A DNA stretch of 64,000 nucleotides from Setaria digitata (GCA_003640385.1 RCAB01000064.1:1-64000); one strand, 5' to 3'. Positions 36,841-51,948 are shown, numbered from the stretch's first letter. Translations and numbers: made by a program. Notes: a model not told the origin generated them from the letters alone.

Positions 36841-37847
36841 AACTCAAAATAAAATATCCTTCTAAGTTTCTCAAAGATCACTACTTTACATTCGGTATTA
36901 ACTAAGCATCTAAGAAGAGGGAGAATCTGATAACTCACTTCAGCGCAATATCAGCTTAAAAACTAAGGAAACCGAATTTGGTACAATACCAACCTTCATT
37001 ATTAATCAGTTCTTGGTCTTTTAACGTCAACAGGACTTTCGATGTTACTCATTAATTGAGAACTGAAAGAAATATGATGGACAACTTATGCAACTTACTA
37101 TGAGATTATTTGGTGCAGCATAACAATGAATTTTAATTTTTATTTATGAATGACCTAAGCTACGCTCGAAATGTAAATGAATAGAACGAAAATTAGAGAA
37201 CAAGTCACTGGACTGAACTCTGCAACATGTCTGGATTTGGGCAGCAGAAAAAATTAAAGTCACTGGAAAATTAGAGAACAAGTCGACTGAAAAAGAAAGG
37301 AGGAATTAAGGTAACGCAGAAAAAAAGAGCAATTAAGCACTACAAACATAAAAATAATGCGGAAAAAGATTATAAAACAAAGTTTTGAACTCTGCAACAT
37401 GTCTGGATTTGGGCAGCAGAAAAAATTAAAATTTCAATAAAAACACAAGTGAGAGATCCTAATCAAAATAAGACTACGACAGAGAAAGTTAATCGGTTGA
37501 GACAAATCCTTTGATATGGATAATCAATCATATTAATAGTGATATGACTGGTAAACGGGAATATAATGATATTGATCGTAGTTCAAAATGCAGTAAATTA
37601 TTACAGGATAAGAAAATCTGTCAATAGCTACAGCTTATGCTGATATTTCTAAGCCGGCACTAAAGCCTCAATGAAAATATTGTGCTCAAATATTTTTCAC
37701 AGTCTTGAAGGCCACGAAAGAAAATTCTAGGTTTTTGGTGATAATTATGGTCTTGAAAAAATAGAAAAAAAAGGATAAGAAGAACAGTCATATTAATGTC
37801 TTTTAAGAAAACTGTTAAATCTCCATTACTTCTCACAGTTATTTATA
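36841..37847. other. Intergenic with direct repeats
   Basis: No supported exon. It holds a 44-bp direct repeat listed separately and a shorter repeated segment (AATTAGAGAACAAGTC near 37190 and 37269). Confidence 0.5.
37215..37430. repeat. Two identical 44-bp direct repeats
   Basis: Copies at 37215-37258 and 37387-37430, starting GAACTCTGCAACATGTCTGG, are identical and 172 bp apart. They suggest a recent local duplication in non-coding DNA. Confidence 0.85.
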
Positions 37848-40571
37848 TCACAATTTTTTTCGTTTCTGCCTCAAAGTCTTCCCGATTTTCGTCGTTTTCA
37901 ATTGTAAATGAAAATTTGGTTCTAGTATGCGTCCAGCACGCTTATAGTTCATTTTGACATAGTCATTGATATGATTCCTGAACTTCCTCCGTATTCCATC
38001 TGCGCACATATAACGAATCTTCCCAAACACAGGCCTGTTCTGAAAAGCACCAATTCTCGAAGTTCTGGAGAGCAGACTGTTTAGCGAAGCAAATAAAAAT
38101 ATATGTCAGATTGTGATATCACCTATAATTTGTAAACACAGACCGAATGAGCCCGATCATGCATCCCAAAGTTCCACATAACACCACAGTAACCATTAGG
38201 ATCACGTCCATCCAATTCATACTTGTCATTTTGATGAATAAGGAACGTGTAAGAACTTTTATAATCAGGAGACCATTCAATCACTTTTTTTGCCCAGTAC
38301 ATACGGAGATAACTTGACATCTGTAAAACAGCAATTCATAAGTGACGGAGTTTGTTTCCAATTAATTCTGAAAATAATGAATTAGATTGGATGAAAATAG
38401 TTGTTTCTAGAACATCAATTGCCGACAATCAAAATTTTCATGTTAAGTTTCATTTATGTGCTAAGGCATTTAAAAGTACTTTATGAGTGAAAACAAGTTC
38501 AAATTGTGCTGCATTCCAAAAAACGTCATGCGTGCATCCTTCCTCTAGCTCTTTGTAGCTATAAATATTCTCCCTTTTATCGAGATGATGTTCATTCATC
38601 GTTCTCTTTGCCCAGTCCGGTAAGCAATCAAACTAAAAAGCAGGTACTACAAATGTGATTTCTAAGAAAAAAAAAAAACATACAAAGGAATTTAACTTTG
38701 TCAAATCCCACATTAAACTATACCGAATCGTAAGTGGTTCTGTAGTAGTAAACAAAATTATGTGCTAGTTCCCGACGAACGACTAGTTCTTCCAGAAATG
38801 CATCTGAAGTATATAAAGTATAAAGATTCAAAAAAGGAAGATATGCAGCATAAATTTTGTCGAAATATGGGGAACAACATATAAAACAGAATAAAATAAA
38901 AATGGTACTAAACAATATTCAAACTTCCAACGAATTCTATCGGTATTAAAAAGTTCGAAATAAGTCTTCTTATGTTATTTAACTTAATTTATTAAAGACT
39001 AGTTTACTACCACAGAAAGATTACCTTTAGCAGATTTTGGTGCTTTAGAGTGTAGGACTTCTGCAACAATTAAAATTGGGCTCAACATGCCAAAATGGAT
39101 GTAAGGTGAAAGATGGCTCTGTTTACCACTGTTCGGGATATTCCTGAACATAAAAATATGAAGTAATCAAAATTTGAACAGAAGAAATGAAAAGAGTGAG
39201 AATTTCATTAAAATGGATAGATTATGAGAGATTTATATCAATAACAAAAACTTATAAACAAGCCTTTCTTTATCGTACGAACTTAAATTGTTCGCAATGA
39301 AATGATCCAGAACCTGCCGCGCAGCAACTTCGCCACCTTCCAAACCACTACTAGTTTTGCACTCATCTGCAGCTTTAACGTGCTCTAATGAAATGTCTAA
39401 ACATTCCAAGTTATACTTCACCATACTGAAACATCCGTGAAACATGGCAAACATTACATTTCTTTGACCAGCAAGTTTCTCAGTTACTGAGAGAGTCCTC
39501 AAGGAGTAACTTCCCTCGTTCCTGGTATGAATGGAAATTTCCACTTTACTATAGTGTGTAGCAATGGATTAAAAACTATCAAGCAGTGTTTACTAGTTCC
39601 TAATTTCCGTTTTGATATCTACAGCATCGAAGGTGACAACTAAAACACAATAAAATTTAACACAAAATATATGCATAACGCACCTGTCCCATGATTCACA
39701 ACCAATTTTTGGAGTAACATCCCACTTTTCGAGAAGAAAATTGTCAAGCAAGTCCCATGCCACCTTTCGAATTGTATTAGCATTATATGCTGGCTTACTG
39801 CACAAAACCTAAAGGAACAGCTTCCTTTTGAATCATTAACACTGACTACATTTTATCGAATTTTTTAAAGCAGAATAATACGTTATTTTTCCTAGAAAAA
39901 GAAAGCATTGAGAATATGAAATGGAAACGAAAGGGAATTTTATGGATGCTCCTAAAGAGATTCATTAGAAGACGAAAATCCATCACAGAGCAACTAAGTA
40001 ATAAGAAATAAATATTAACTGTTACAGGTATAGTGACATTTCCTTCAACTTTTGTGAGCCTACGACACTTCATGACGAGTTTGTCATTAAAATTTTCTTC
40101 AAAATTACGATCTTCACGCAAATAAGCAGCATCTATGACTACTTCGCAAGCCGCATCAGACAGCTTTACAGCAATTTCTATCGCTTCCTCATTATCACTG
40201 GCTTTCACAACTAGCAAAGGTGTACGCAAACGAGACAGATTCTTTTCTAAACAATTCAGTCCTTCCAAAAGAAACTTCCGTTGTGCCAGATTATGTCGAT
40301 CTGCAATGAACAATTCATTCGGTAGAAGTGAACAATTTTCAACAGTGAATAGTGAAAGTCTATAGCCCTTTTGAAATTACAAAGTGTATAGAATCTTGCC
40401 TGGTTCATAGATGTAGATGACAAGCACCGGCACGCCATGCTGATTGGCCTTTTGAGATGCAAATGAAAACGATGGTGATTGTACCGTACGAATACAGCGA
40501 ATCAAAAGAAGAACATACTCCCCTGAGGCAATATTCTGCCTATTCAAGGGCTGTATGCGAGAACTTTCCAT
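37848..40571 (-). CDS. Class II CPD photolyase (deoxyribodipyrimidine photolyase)
   Basis: Nine exons join in phase: 40571-40400, 40300-40026, 39808-39684, 39425-39264, 39143-39025, 38803-38724, 38632-38480, 38320-38144 and 38039-37848, giving 484 residues, a full family length. Photolyases use FAD and blue/UV-A light to split cyclobutane pyrimidine dimers. The class II signatures in order are the N-terminal antenna-domain fold (GVPVLVIYIYEP), SHLSPYIHFGMLSP, DAFLEELVVRRELAHNF, HDVFWNAAQFELV, YLRMYWAKKVIEW, LDGRDPNGYCGVMW, GMHDRAH and RPVFGKIRYM. The usual class II segment after GYxGxxW is one residue shorter here. Intron 1 uses a GC donor (AG|GCAAGA). Intron 4 uses either a GC donor at 39263 or a GT donor that adds four residues. 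The start is the ATG directly after a TTTCAG acceptor. Confidence 0.93.
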
Positions 40572-40572
40572 C

Positions 40573-40585
40573 CTGAAATACACCC
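40573..40585 (-). promoter_or_regulatory. Acceptor directly before the photolyase ATG, likely spliced-leader site
   Basis: On the minus strand a TATTTCAG acceptor ends one base before the ATG at 40571. Joining to upstream open sequence (donor GCT|GTAAGT near 40621) would not extend the frame, so either a non-coding first exon or trans-spliced leader addition is implied. Confidence 0.5.
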
Positions 40586-41232
40586 ACAACCCCAAGTATT
40601 CACGAACACAAAACTTACAGCTGTGCCATTGCGGGAAGTTGTTCTCACAAGAAACCACTGCATTCTAAATACGAGAAACGATGGAGGGCTACGAAACACA
40701 GCACTCGCCAGAAACAGAAGGAATCCATCCATCACATCACTTCACCTAAACTCCATCATTATTCCCTAACAGCCAAACAAATATGTCAGGATATTCACTG
40801 CTCCCGAGATGGGCACTGACCACAAAACTGCCACAGCTCTTCTATCTCATTGCAGACGGACGCGACAACGAGTAGCGAAACAGCTTGTTGGTTCTTTACA
40901 TTGCAGAGGAAGAGTGTCTGGCTGGCTGAAGTAGGACGCTGTGATTCAGTGTGAAAGCCTGGTAACATGGTGGGAGTGTGGGAGGTATGCTTGGCTATGG
41001 CACAACATTGGTTGCAAGTATTTTCTTTTATGAATAACAGGTGCAACCTTGTCAGTTTTCAACCTTTCCTTTATTATCGTTAACATACGAAGAGGTTATC
41101 AGTGAAAGAGAGTAGAGTGATAAGGTCGTGGATACAATGGATATATCGGAATGAATACATTGACAGATAGCTGAGTTATAGGCTGAAGACAGACTTTAAT
41201 CCAAAGCAAATACAGAGGTTGTATCCTGGCTG
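40586..41232. other. Upstream region of photolyase, downstream of sarcoglycan
   Basis: Mostly without coding signal. Sequence near 40620-40740 is open on the minus strand and may be a non-coding or alternative first exon of the photolyase gene. Confidence 0.4.
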
Positions 41233-43202
41233 TTAGTTGCAAATGGTTCGATCTGCGCGACAGTCAGCCCCGACTACTGCCACAAACAGCAGTCCATTTT
41301 GGCAGATGCACAGTTGATATTGGGCAATTCCGCGGGCTTCACTTCGTGGTAAACCAGACATGACTATGTTGTTTGAATCAAGACGGACTTCACCCTGCAA
41401 TGACGTGAAGTGTGGACACGTCACTATACGAATTCTGATGAAGGATAATGAAGAAAGTGTACGTGTCACCGTTTGATTATCAGCTACTGACCTGTTTCGA
41501 ATTTATGGTAATGTCAAGAAGAGATAACAATTGGATTTCTCCGGCTGCACTGGTAATCTCAATATCTTGACCTGCTTCCAAGTTCAAACTTCTAGTTGGT
41601 GACTCCAAACTAAAAAAAGGAAGACATTTTACGTCAAATATATTAGCATTATTTTGTCGCCTCATTTCTGGGACTCACTGCTTCACTTACAGTTTTAGCG
41701 GAAATGGTAGTTTAGGAAGGATTACTGTTAGTCCCAAAGAAATGACCTCATAAAATTTGGGCTGTTAGGCAAACCTTAAGGGACTATCAGATTCTGGACG
41801 AATTAGTGCGGTCTGTATAGCTCCTTCGAAAACACTTCCACCGTCATCTGAAATTCACGCTGAAGTCTGCACTTTTTTCTTTTTCTTGCGAATACTTTCA
41901 AGTAAAAGGCAGTAAATAAACGAAATGTCTGTCTTTGAAATGAGTTTCAAGATCTTGAGAATTATATGAGCATATACCAAGTATCCGGAGATTTTCAAGT
42001 TTGAGGCCAATTTCGTCTGATTCGGCAAAAAATAATAATTTTCGCGAGTTGTCATAAATTTCAAATCGATCGCAAACAGCTTCCATACGTCCATCTTGAA
42101 ACATATTGAGCATAGCAGTTTGATATCCAGACATGTTTCGAGCCTTTATAAAGATACCACGGTATGAATCGATTGTGAGCGCTTCATTCTGTAATTTCGT
42201 TGAATCTTAAGTTCTTGCAGTTGCAGGTTGGTACCGGATTTTGACTAAACATCTTATTAACATTTTCAAATTTTGGAATGAGATTCTTTTTTACATTAAT
42301 AATCAACTGTTATACAAGAAATATCAAACTTCATACAAAGGTTTTCAACTTACATGCGCTGTGGAAAGCTCCGTAAAATGGACCGAACGGTCGAACTGCG
42401 CTTCACCCATTACTCGAATACTGTCATCTTCTATCCTCATTGTACCCATTCCTGTCTAAATTTTGTCCAGAATGAGTATAACGGGTAATACCAGAGAATG
42501 CAATAATTAATTATGGATTGCCTTATATCTGTGGATTCTAGACTAAAGGACTCTATGGTTTTCAATAAGTAGACAAAAGATAAAGGAATAAAATTTTTGC
42601 AAAAAACATACAGTGGTGATATCGAGAACAGACATAATCCATACAGTTAATGCTAAATTTAGTATAACGGCAACACTAAGCGCACAGATGAAGCAATATA
42701 AGCATCGCTTGCGCCAGCCATAAACGCCAACCCTAAAGCCGGGCAGGTTATGTTAAGAATATGTCAGGTTTTTTAGCATAAGTAACAAATATCAAAACAG
42801 TTTATCAAAAAAAAAAAGTATTTCTTCCTCTACCCTCCAAAATTTGAGCAAAATTTTAATCTTCAATTTTAGTATTTTAATGCTAAAGAAGCTAATAGAG
42901 CTATCAGATAGACCACTTCTACGCACTTCAAACATCCCAGTTCACTGAATCTTCCATTCATACCTATCTTCTGTACGGTTTGTTAAAAAGCTGAAATTAG
43001 CTCAATCACTGAAGCAATGTTTAATGAAAACACACCTATAAATATCAGATTCAGTGGGTGGTTTAACACCAGAATGAATAATAGCTGTAGAGTATGGAGG
43101 CACGATAGTACCCTGTAATGCGGAAGGTGACCGATGAAAATCATAACCGCTTCGACCCCAAACTGGCTCTTCAGTTCGCTGATACAATGGATGGTGGCTC
43201 AT
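41233..43202 (-). CDS. Delta/gamma/zeta-type sarcoglycan
   Basis: Seven exons join in phase: 43202-43036, 42732-42612, 42455-42354, 42188-41978, 41847-41775, 41609-41492 and 41394-41233, giving 317 residues. Sarcoglycans are type II membrane proteins of the dystrophin-associated complex in muscle. There is a cytosolic N-terminus of about 55 residues, then the family VGVYGWRKR motif and one hydrophobic helix (exon 2). The extracellular part carries GMGTMRI, KLLFFAESDEIGL and LESPTRSLNLEA, and ends with the Cys-rich tail (QLCICQNG, then two further Cys near the C-terminus). It matches vertebrate delta-sarcoglycan region by region, with a longer cytosolic start. An acceptor (TTTTTTCAG, AG at 43218-43219) lies just before the ATG, as for a trans-spliced message. 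Confidence 0.93.
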
Positions 43203-45997
43203 TACATAGGTATTTTTCTGAAAAAATTCACTTATTTTGATAGAATTTTGTGGTTAGTTTTGAATACTGGACATGACAGATTGATTCCGGTTTTCCGTAA
43301 AAGACGGGCATCTTCCGACGTCTCTTCCTGATCCTTCAGCTGCGTGGCTCTCTTGGCACCTGCCACAAGCGCTGTTTCCTTAGCACAATAACTTTGCGTT
43401 TTCATTTGTAAATGAAATACTGAACTGTTGAGCGCAGTTATTGCCTTTCATATCCTATCAACGCACTGAGCTCTTCTGTATAATTGCACCAAATTTCACT
43501 TCTAAAGTACCGAACAAATGAGGAAAATCACGGGCTGTTGACAAGCGCATATCAAAAGTGATCGAGTAAACGAGTGACAGGTGGAGTAGGTGATACTGCT
43601 TATCATACTGCTCTTCGGTGCTACTGCTTGAAGAGAAAAAAAATGGCAGTAGAAGCACGACATGGCTACTGCTTGTCCACTAGTTGCTTTACACTTGATT
43701 CATTGTAGTAGTTTAACTAGTCAGTAATTTCAGTAATTAACACTTAACAGTTGATAAAATTATTTTAAATCGAGGCAAATGAAGAACTAAGTGTTCTACG
43801 TGGAATGATAAGTCATCCTGTAGAGAAGATGACAGTAACTGATAATAATGATAGGCAGAAAAGTTGAAACAGAAGTTGGGTTTGGTTGGATCCCTGAAGC
43901 AGATGTATTTATAAAATACTTCGAAGTTGTTAATTCGTGCTACTATACTGAACCGATGCTCTTTTATTATTCTTTCTATCTCTCTCTCCCTTTCTTCCTC
44001 CATCTTTCCGTCCTGTCTCTCATTTTCCTCTCTTCTGCAATATCAGTTTCCAGGATAGTTTGTTTAGTTGCTTAGTGTATTTCCATCTCTTACACATTAC
44101 TGCGTTACTCTCTCGAACTCCCAACTTCAGGGTTTTAGCCTCATCCTTCATCCCTTCAACAGCTGATACTTGCTTGCTTTGATCAGCTAGACAGAAATGA
44201 TTGCTCTGATATGATATTATTAATATCATCACCTCGTATAACAGTAAATAATGCCACGTACAGACACCTTACAGTCTAGCCAACTCGAATGAGAGTGGTG
44301 TGGTGTGCAAATGATAAGTTGCAGTAGTCGCTACTGATTTGATAATTTCATCAGACATTCTCTGTTCACCAGGTAACAACGAGTAGAACCAGTGTTGCAA
44401 GAATGCTGTCTATGCAGTGCTAGTCTCGGTACACTTAGGATGAGAGTGAGATTCAGGTAATTTCTCAGAAGCAAAATTTATTTCTCACAACAGATTATCA
44501 GTCGTCTGTATCGACTTTTAGTGATCACTTTCTAATTAGCTTTCGCCACTCCCAGTCTCAGTTTTGATTCTAACTTATGTAAGTGTATGCTTTAAAAGTC
44601 AACAATACAACATAGAAAATCTCATGCTAGCAGGCAAGACGAGTGACGTCTACATATTCATCCTGTTGTAGTTCGAGTAGCACTCTTGCGAATAAGATTT
44701 TTAATTTGCTGTCAATTTAAGAAATGAGTTATTCGAGAAGCGATGCCAAAGATATAATTAGTTTTGCAGCATAAACCAAAAGTACTTCCAACAAGTTTAA
44801 AATCAGATGAAAGCTACTGATGGAAGTAGAAATTGATATAAATGTTCAGAAATGAAGCGATCCAGGACCGTTTATGAACTCTGGTCGAGAAATCTTCATG
44901 TTGATAAATAATGCCTGAACTCCCAACGCCTTTAAAGAAATATTACTAAATCATATGTCAGTGTTATTGTTACTTCTTACTGACCGATAGTCATTCATCA
45001 GATGAAATTCAGATAGTATTTTAAGAGAAGTCAATTTTATTACAAGATATTTTTCAGATCTCCATTGTAGTTCACAGATCGCTATAAGATCTTTGTGTAA
45101 ATACTGATATTATGTACTTTTCTTGATATTAATGAAAATTATGTCAGTCTATCACCGGGACATAGAAAGCATAGCAGTATATTAGCTGGATCTCTCCTTC
45201 AGAAAGCTTATGGTTCAATGGAAGTCCTTCATTCTACACTTCCTTCGTCCAGAACTTCTTGGTTCGGCTTTTGCCGCTTCCATTATTCTTTCATTCAATT
45301 TTTTGCTGCAAACATATCATCTCGGGTATCCTCCTTTTGCTTTCAAAAGTGAGCCTAACAATTAGATGTCTTTTGGCTAATCCGAGGTTTCTTGGCGATT
45401 TACTTTTATCCGATAATGATAATGATACAAAGATTATATCAGCAAGATATGTTGCATCACGATAAAATAACATAACTAGAATTCGGCGACGAACCATTCG
45501 GATTTACTATGGAGAAAGATTATCATCACAGTGGTCACCAATTGTAACTCAAATCATATCATCGTGATGAAGCGTTACTCTACTTTTTCCAAACCATCCA
45601 TTTGCCTTGATTTGTTTGTGGCAGGTGTGGTTAACGTAGTTATGATTGTTTCTGTTTGGTTTAATTACGGGATGACAGCTGCGGAGTGCTTCTACGAAAA
45701 GTTTATTACTACCAGGCTTATCTGCTGAGGTGACTCAAATGTATTCAGCTTACTTTTTGTGGAATCGGAGGCTCTAATGAAGATAATGGCGATACTAATG
45801 TTTTGTTTTTTCAAAAGGGAAAAAAGAAGTATACTCTCGATTGACGAGAAAAATGTTTGCTGTTTTGAAGGAGTAGATCAAGTTTTTTTCTTGGAGCAGA
45901 TAGTTTTGTCTGTTACATTTCACAATAAATCGCAGAATTATGATTTCCTCTGCACAATTCTTGTTTCAGCCGTCGTCCACATTTTATTTTGGGCTTT
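43203..45997. other. Intergenic region between divergent sarcoglycan and DIMT1 genes
   Basis: 2.8 kb with no gene I can support. Short frames occur at 45259-45465 and 45531-45728; the second contains a hydrophobic run (LFVAGVVNVVMIVSVWF) but no recognisable domain or clear splice signals. Both promoters of the flanking genes should lie here. Confidence 0.4.
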
Positions 45998-48364
<2,367 letters not shown>

Positions 48365-48677
48365 CGATTTGTTGCTGTAAAAACAATGAACACTGTGTGA
48401 TTCAGAAATCTCATATGTGGTTGGTCGATTCTAAACTTATTTTTTTAGTTTTCATCATGAAACTGCCCGTTCTGGTTAAGCCTTTTGAGTTTTACAGTTA
48501 GCTAGGCATGCAAATTCTGTCAATCGCAATAGGACGGTGAATACTTCAGTTCCAAAATGGAAAAAGATCGTAATACTGTTATATAGTAATATTATATTGT
48601 AGCATGTATTGAAAAAGAAAAAAAAGAAAACTTTTGTAACAGTGAGGCCTAGTCAACAGGGAGTTAATATTAAGCTT
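48365..48677. other. Shared 3' region of convergent DIMT1 and RNase H1 genes
   Basis: 313 bp between two stop codons facing each other. No coding signal. AT-rich, as expected for two 3' untranslated regions. Confidence 0.6.
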
Positions 48678-49458
48678 TCACAGACCTTGCTTCACATCAC
48701 TATTTTTATTTTGACGGCAGTGAAGTGCTCCTTCTCTAGCAAGTTGATCTGCTTTTTCGTTCCCAAATATTCCTACATGCCCGGCAACATGCTCGAAACG
48801 GACCTGAAATTCAGTGGATTGCACTCATAAACTAGAGGTTCACTAGCAATCGGCATTTAGTAGTATAGTAGCTAGAAATATTTGCACTGATCTCCCACTG
48901 TCTTGATAACCATGTTGATAAATCTCACAAGGTCGGGTGAAGATCTCGATCGTCTTTTTTTTCGGTTCAAGCAACATGAGGTAGCCGTGGAGAAGACTAC
49001 TACAAAAGGTACTAAAGAGAGAGTTATTATGTTTTATTTTACTTCAAATAAGTTTAGTTCTTAGTCCATTAAAATATTTCCTATGTAAAAACAAAAATAC
49101 TCTTCCTTCGTCGAACCAATATTATCTTCTTAATATTGCTAGACAGAATACCACTTTCTACATTCTAGTTTAGCCGAAACGTATTTAACAGTATTTTGTT
49201 AAGATATTTACACACATTGATTTTCTTGAGCAAGCCATCTAATTGCAAAATGAGATCTTGATTCTTGACGGCTGTACCACTTGTTGTTTTCCAACCATTT
49301 TTTTGCCAACTATGTATCCACGAATTCATTGTTTTAATCAAAAGCTTGGAATCTGTACGAACAATAAGCTGTTGATATTTCCGCTGAATTGCCTGAAAAA
49401 AAAAATAGGAAAACACTTTTCCTCTGAAAATCGAAAGATAGAAACTCCAATTTAAAAG

Positions 49459-49494
<36 letters not shown>

Positions 49495-50738
49495 TATCAA
49501 AGTTTTACAAATGGGAACTACCGTTTGTAAGGCCCTTATGACCGCTGTAAGTTCGGCCCTATTGTTCGTAGACGGTCCATCACGGAGTGGTTCAGAAATA
49601 TTATCGGCATGTTGTTCACCCCAATAAATTCCAATCCCAGCAGCAGCTCCAGCATGACCGTTAGAGAAACAAGCACCATCTGTGTACACAACAGGAACTC
49701 CCTCCCATACCTTCTCTTCTTGAGATGCTGACTGCGAACTAAAAGACTTGATTTCTAAAACACGGAAAAGACTGAAAAGACTAGAATGTGTTTCTTGTAT
49801 TTGAAACCCTGATTTGTCCGCAGTTCACTGCTGTTGATCAGCTTTCATTTATACCATAAAGAGAACTGACACAGCTAGCAGTCAAACATCATCTTTGATC
49901 AAGCTGGATGCAGGTCAGTCGTGCTCAAATTCCATACCACATCAAAAATAATTGTTGCGGACAAAAACATACCATGGTAATTTGCTCGATTTTATCTTCG
50001 AAGACGATCGAAATTGCGTACCTTTCCCAGTTCCTAATCAATAAAGAGAAATATAAAACATTTCAACCATTTAAAAATGAAACTATAAATCACAGAGGTT
50101 CTGGTACAAAAGACAGTCACTTTCTTTTACGCCATTCAATTTCAACTGCTAAATCTGATGAAAAGTAAGAGTTTCACACTGAAGTTTCCGTTTGCTTACA
50201 GCTACTTTTTCCTTTCAAGCATCAGGAGGCTTTCGATGTATCTTAGAAATGAAGATGAAGTAATATAAACCTACCTGTATGGCCATCGGTACTATTTTGT
50301 AAAATGAAAGCGATCGCATCAGATTCCTTATCAAATTTTTTATATCTAAAATTTTTTCTATATCTCTTTTTTTTATCTAGCAACATTGACATTAACTTCT
50401 AAAAGTGCTCTACAAATTCATTCGCAGCTGTAAACTCCCAAAGTGATGCACATAAAGGCAGGCGTTTGCAAGTTCGCTAATCCACACTGGCAGTAGTGTT
50501 ACTGCTACTCAACCACCCTTAAAAATAAGTTTGACGAGGAGATTTTGCCATGACCTGACCTAAGTAGCTTTCTACAAACTAACAATAACATATTTGATGA
50601 TGTAAATTATTTCAACAGTTTAGAATGATACACCTGCCTCGCGTTTGGATATCCTTTCACTTGTACTGCACATTCTGACCATGTTTTATATATTCCAACA
50701 GATCGACCTCGTGCAACAGCATAACAGCCAGTTTTCAT
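48678..50738 (-). CDS. Ribonuclease H1 with N-terminal hybrid-binding domain
   Basis: Six exons join in phase: 50738-50638, 50345-50275, 50148-50121, 49738-49522, 49392-49216 and 48803-48678, giving 239 residues. RNase H1 cuts the RNA strand of RNA/DNA hybrids in nucleus and mitochondria. The N-terminal hybrid-binding domain shows CYAVARGRSVGIYKTW and YKKFDKESDAIAFI. A short linker leads to the RNase H fold with YTDGACFSNG (first Asp), NNRAELTAV (Glu), VRTDSKLL (Asp), a basic loop around WKTTSG, HVAGHVGIFGN (His) and NEKADQLA (last Asp), so all catalytic positions are present. Intron 1 needs a GC donor (AG|GCAGGT); the nearby GT donor leads straight to a stop. The 28-base third exon is inferred from phase and is the least certain. 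The gene lies downstream of the triple-HBD gene on the same strand. Confidence 0.92.
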
Positions 50739-51948
50739 TCCTAATTGCTTCCTTCTTTCTGCTGCAATACAAAGTTGGTCTAAATAAGCAAGCAAATTAA
50801 GAGTCGTTAAATGAATAAAATACTTCACCAAATGAGTACTGTATGATGATGGAGACTGTAAGTCCAATTTTATATGAAGTGTGCACATCATAATCAACCC
50901 ATTCTCTTAAAAATGCAATGAGATAATCACAGCTACACGATTCCAAAAAGTTCACTTGAATTGAAAATAGCTCGTCCATCACCCGCTTCACTTAAGGTCA
51001 AAAGATTTAGACTATTTAACAAGGGACCGAACCATAGCAAAACAACAGGAAGATCTGAAATCCCGATTCCTNCGATTCCAAAAAGTTCACTTGAATTGAA
51101 AATAGCTCGTCCATCACTCGCTTCACTTAAGGTCAAAAGATTTCGACTATTCAACAAGGGACCGAACCATAGCAAAACAACAGGAAGATCTGAAATCCCG
51201 ATTCCTACCATATTTGGAGGGATTCTGACTTTCAAGTGTCGTCATATATGTCAGCTACAGCCAAAACAGATATTCAGCGTGAGACAGTACTGAAATACCG
51301 ACAAGAAATTTTATCTAACAACCAAAGTGCAATAGTAAATGTTTTCCAATGAAAAAGAAAAAAGAATGGGAATTCGCAGAATATTCATTTGTCGTTCACA
51401 ACAATGGAAAGTGGAAAGGTAGTGGAGAATATTCTGCTGCAATCAAATATGAACAATGAAGATAAAAAGAGAGATATAGATGAATAAGCAGAAAAACATG
51501 TATCACACCAATCTACAAGTATACAATCTATAAATTGTCGGTGTCTGAGAAGACCGTGAATTACTTTGTTCATAATTCGATTCATAATTCTTTATAATAA
51601 AAATCACAGCACTTGGTCTGTGAAGAAAGAATAAGGAGGGGCAACAAAGGCAAATAAAAAAATGAAACCGTATATAAATTATGAATCAAATGGGAAAAAA
51701 ATTACGATATTACAGAAAATAATTATAAGAGTGCTATGAATTTCTTTACAATCAGCTAGCTACAAAACAATTCAAAACATAAGCCTTTTGGATTCAGACT
51801 TTATTATTGTATTTACATCTATCGGGAAAAAACACAAATTACTTTTTCACTACACACAAACAAAACCTACAAAAACAATGTCTTGTGTTAAAATAGTCGT
51901 AATGATATCCAACTTGAAACAAAACAAAAAAAAAAAAAAAAACTTCAT
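50739..51948. other. Intergenic between the triple-HBD and RNase H1 genes, with an N junction
   Basis: About 1.2 kb, of which roughly 134 bp is probably duplicated by the N junction at 51072. A good acceptor (TATTGCAG, AG at 50762-50763) precedes the RNase H1 ATG by about 23 bases, fitting trans-splicing of a downstream gene. A reverse AATAAA near 51800-51805 would serve the triple-HBD gene. The long frames spanning 50933-51293 are products of the duplicated segment. Confidence 0.5.
50938..51206. other. Single-N junction with a 134-bp duplicated flank
   Basis: 50938-51071 and 51073-51206 are the same length and nearly identical, differing at a few positions (for example CACCCGC versus CACTCGC, TTTAGAC versus TTTCGAC), with one N between them. 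This looks like two overlapping contig ends or two alleles placed side by side. Confidence 0.8.

Noticed and set aside
48365..48677. Equal 313-bp gaps between the two convergent gene pairs (also 61684-61996)
   Set aside because: The sequences are unrelated, so the equal length appears to be coincidence.
50933..51293. Frames of about 100 codons on both strands spanning an internal repeat
   Set aside because: They contain the N at 51072 and exist only because a 134-bp segment is duplicated across the junction.
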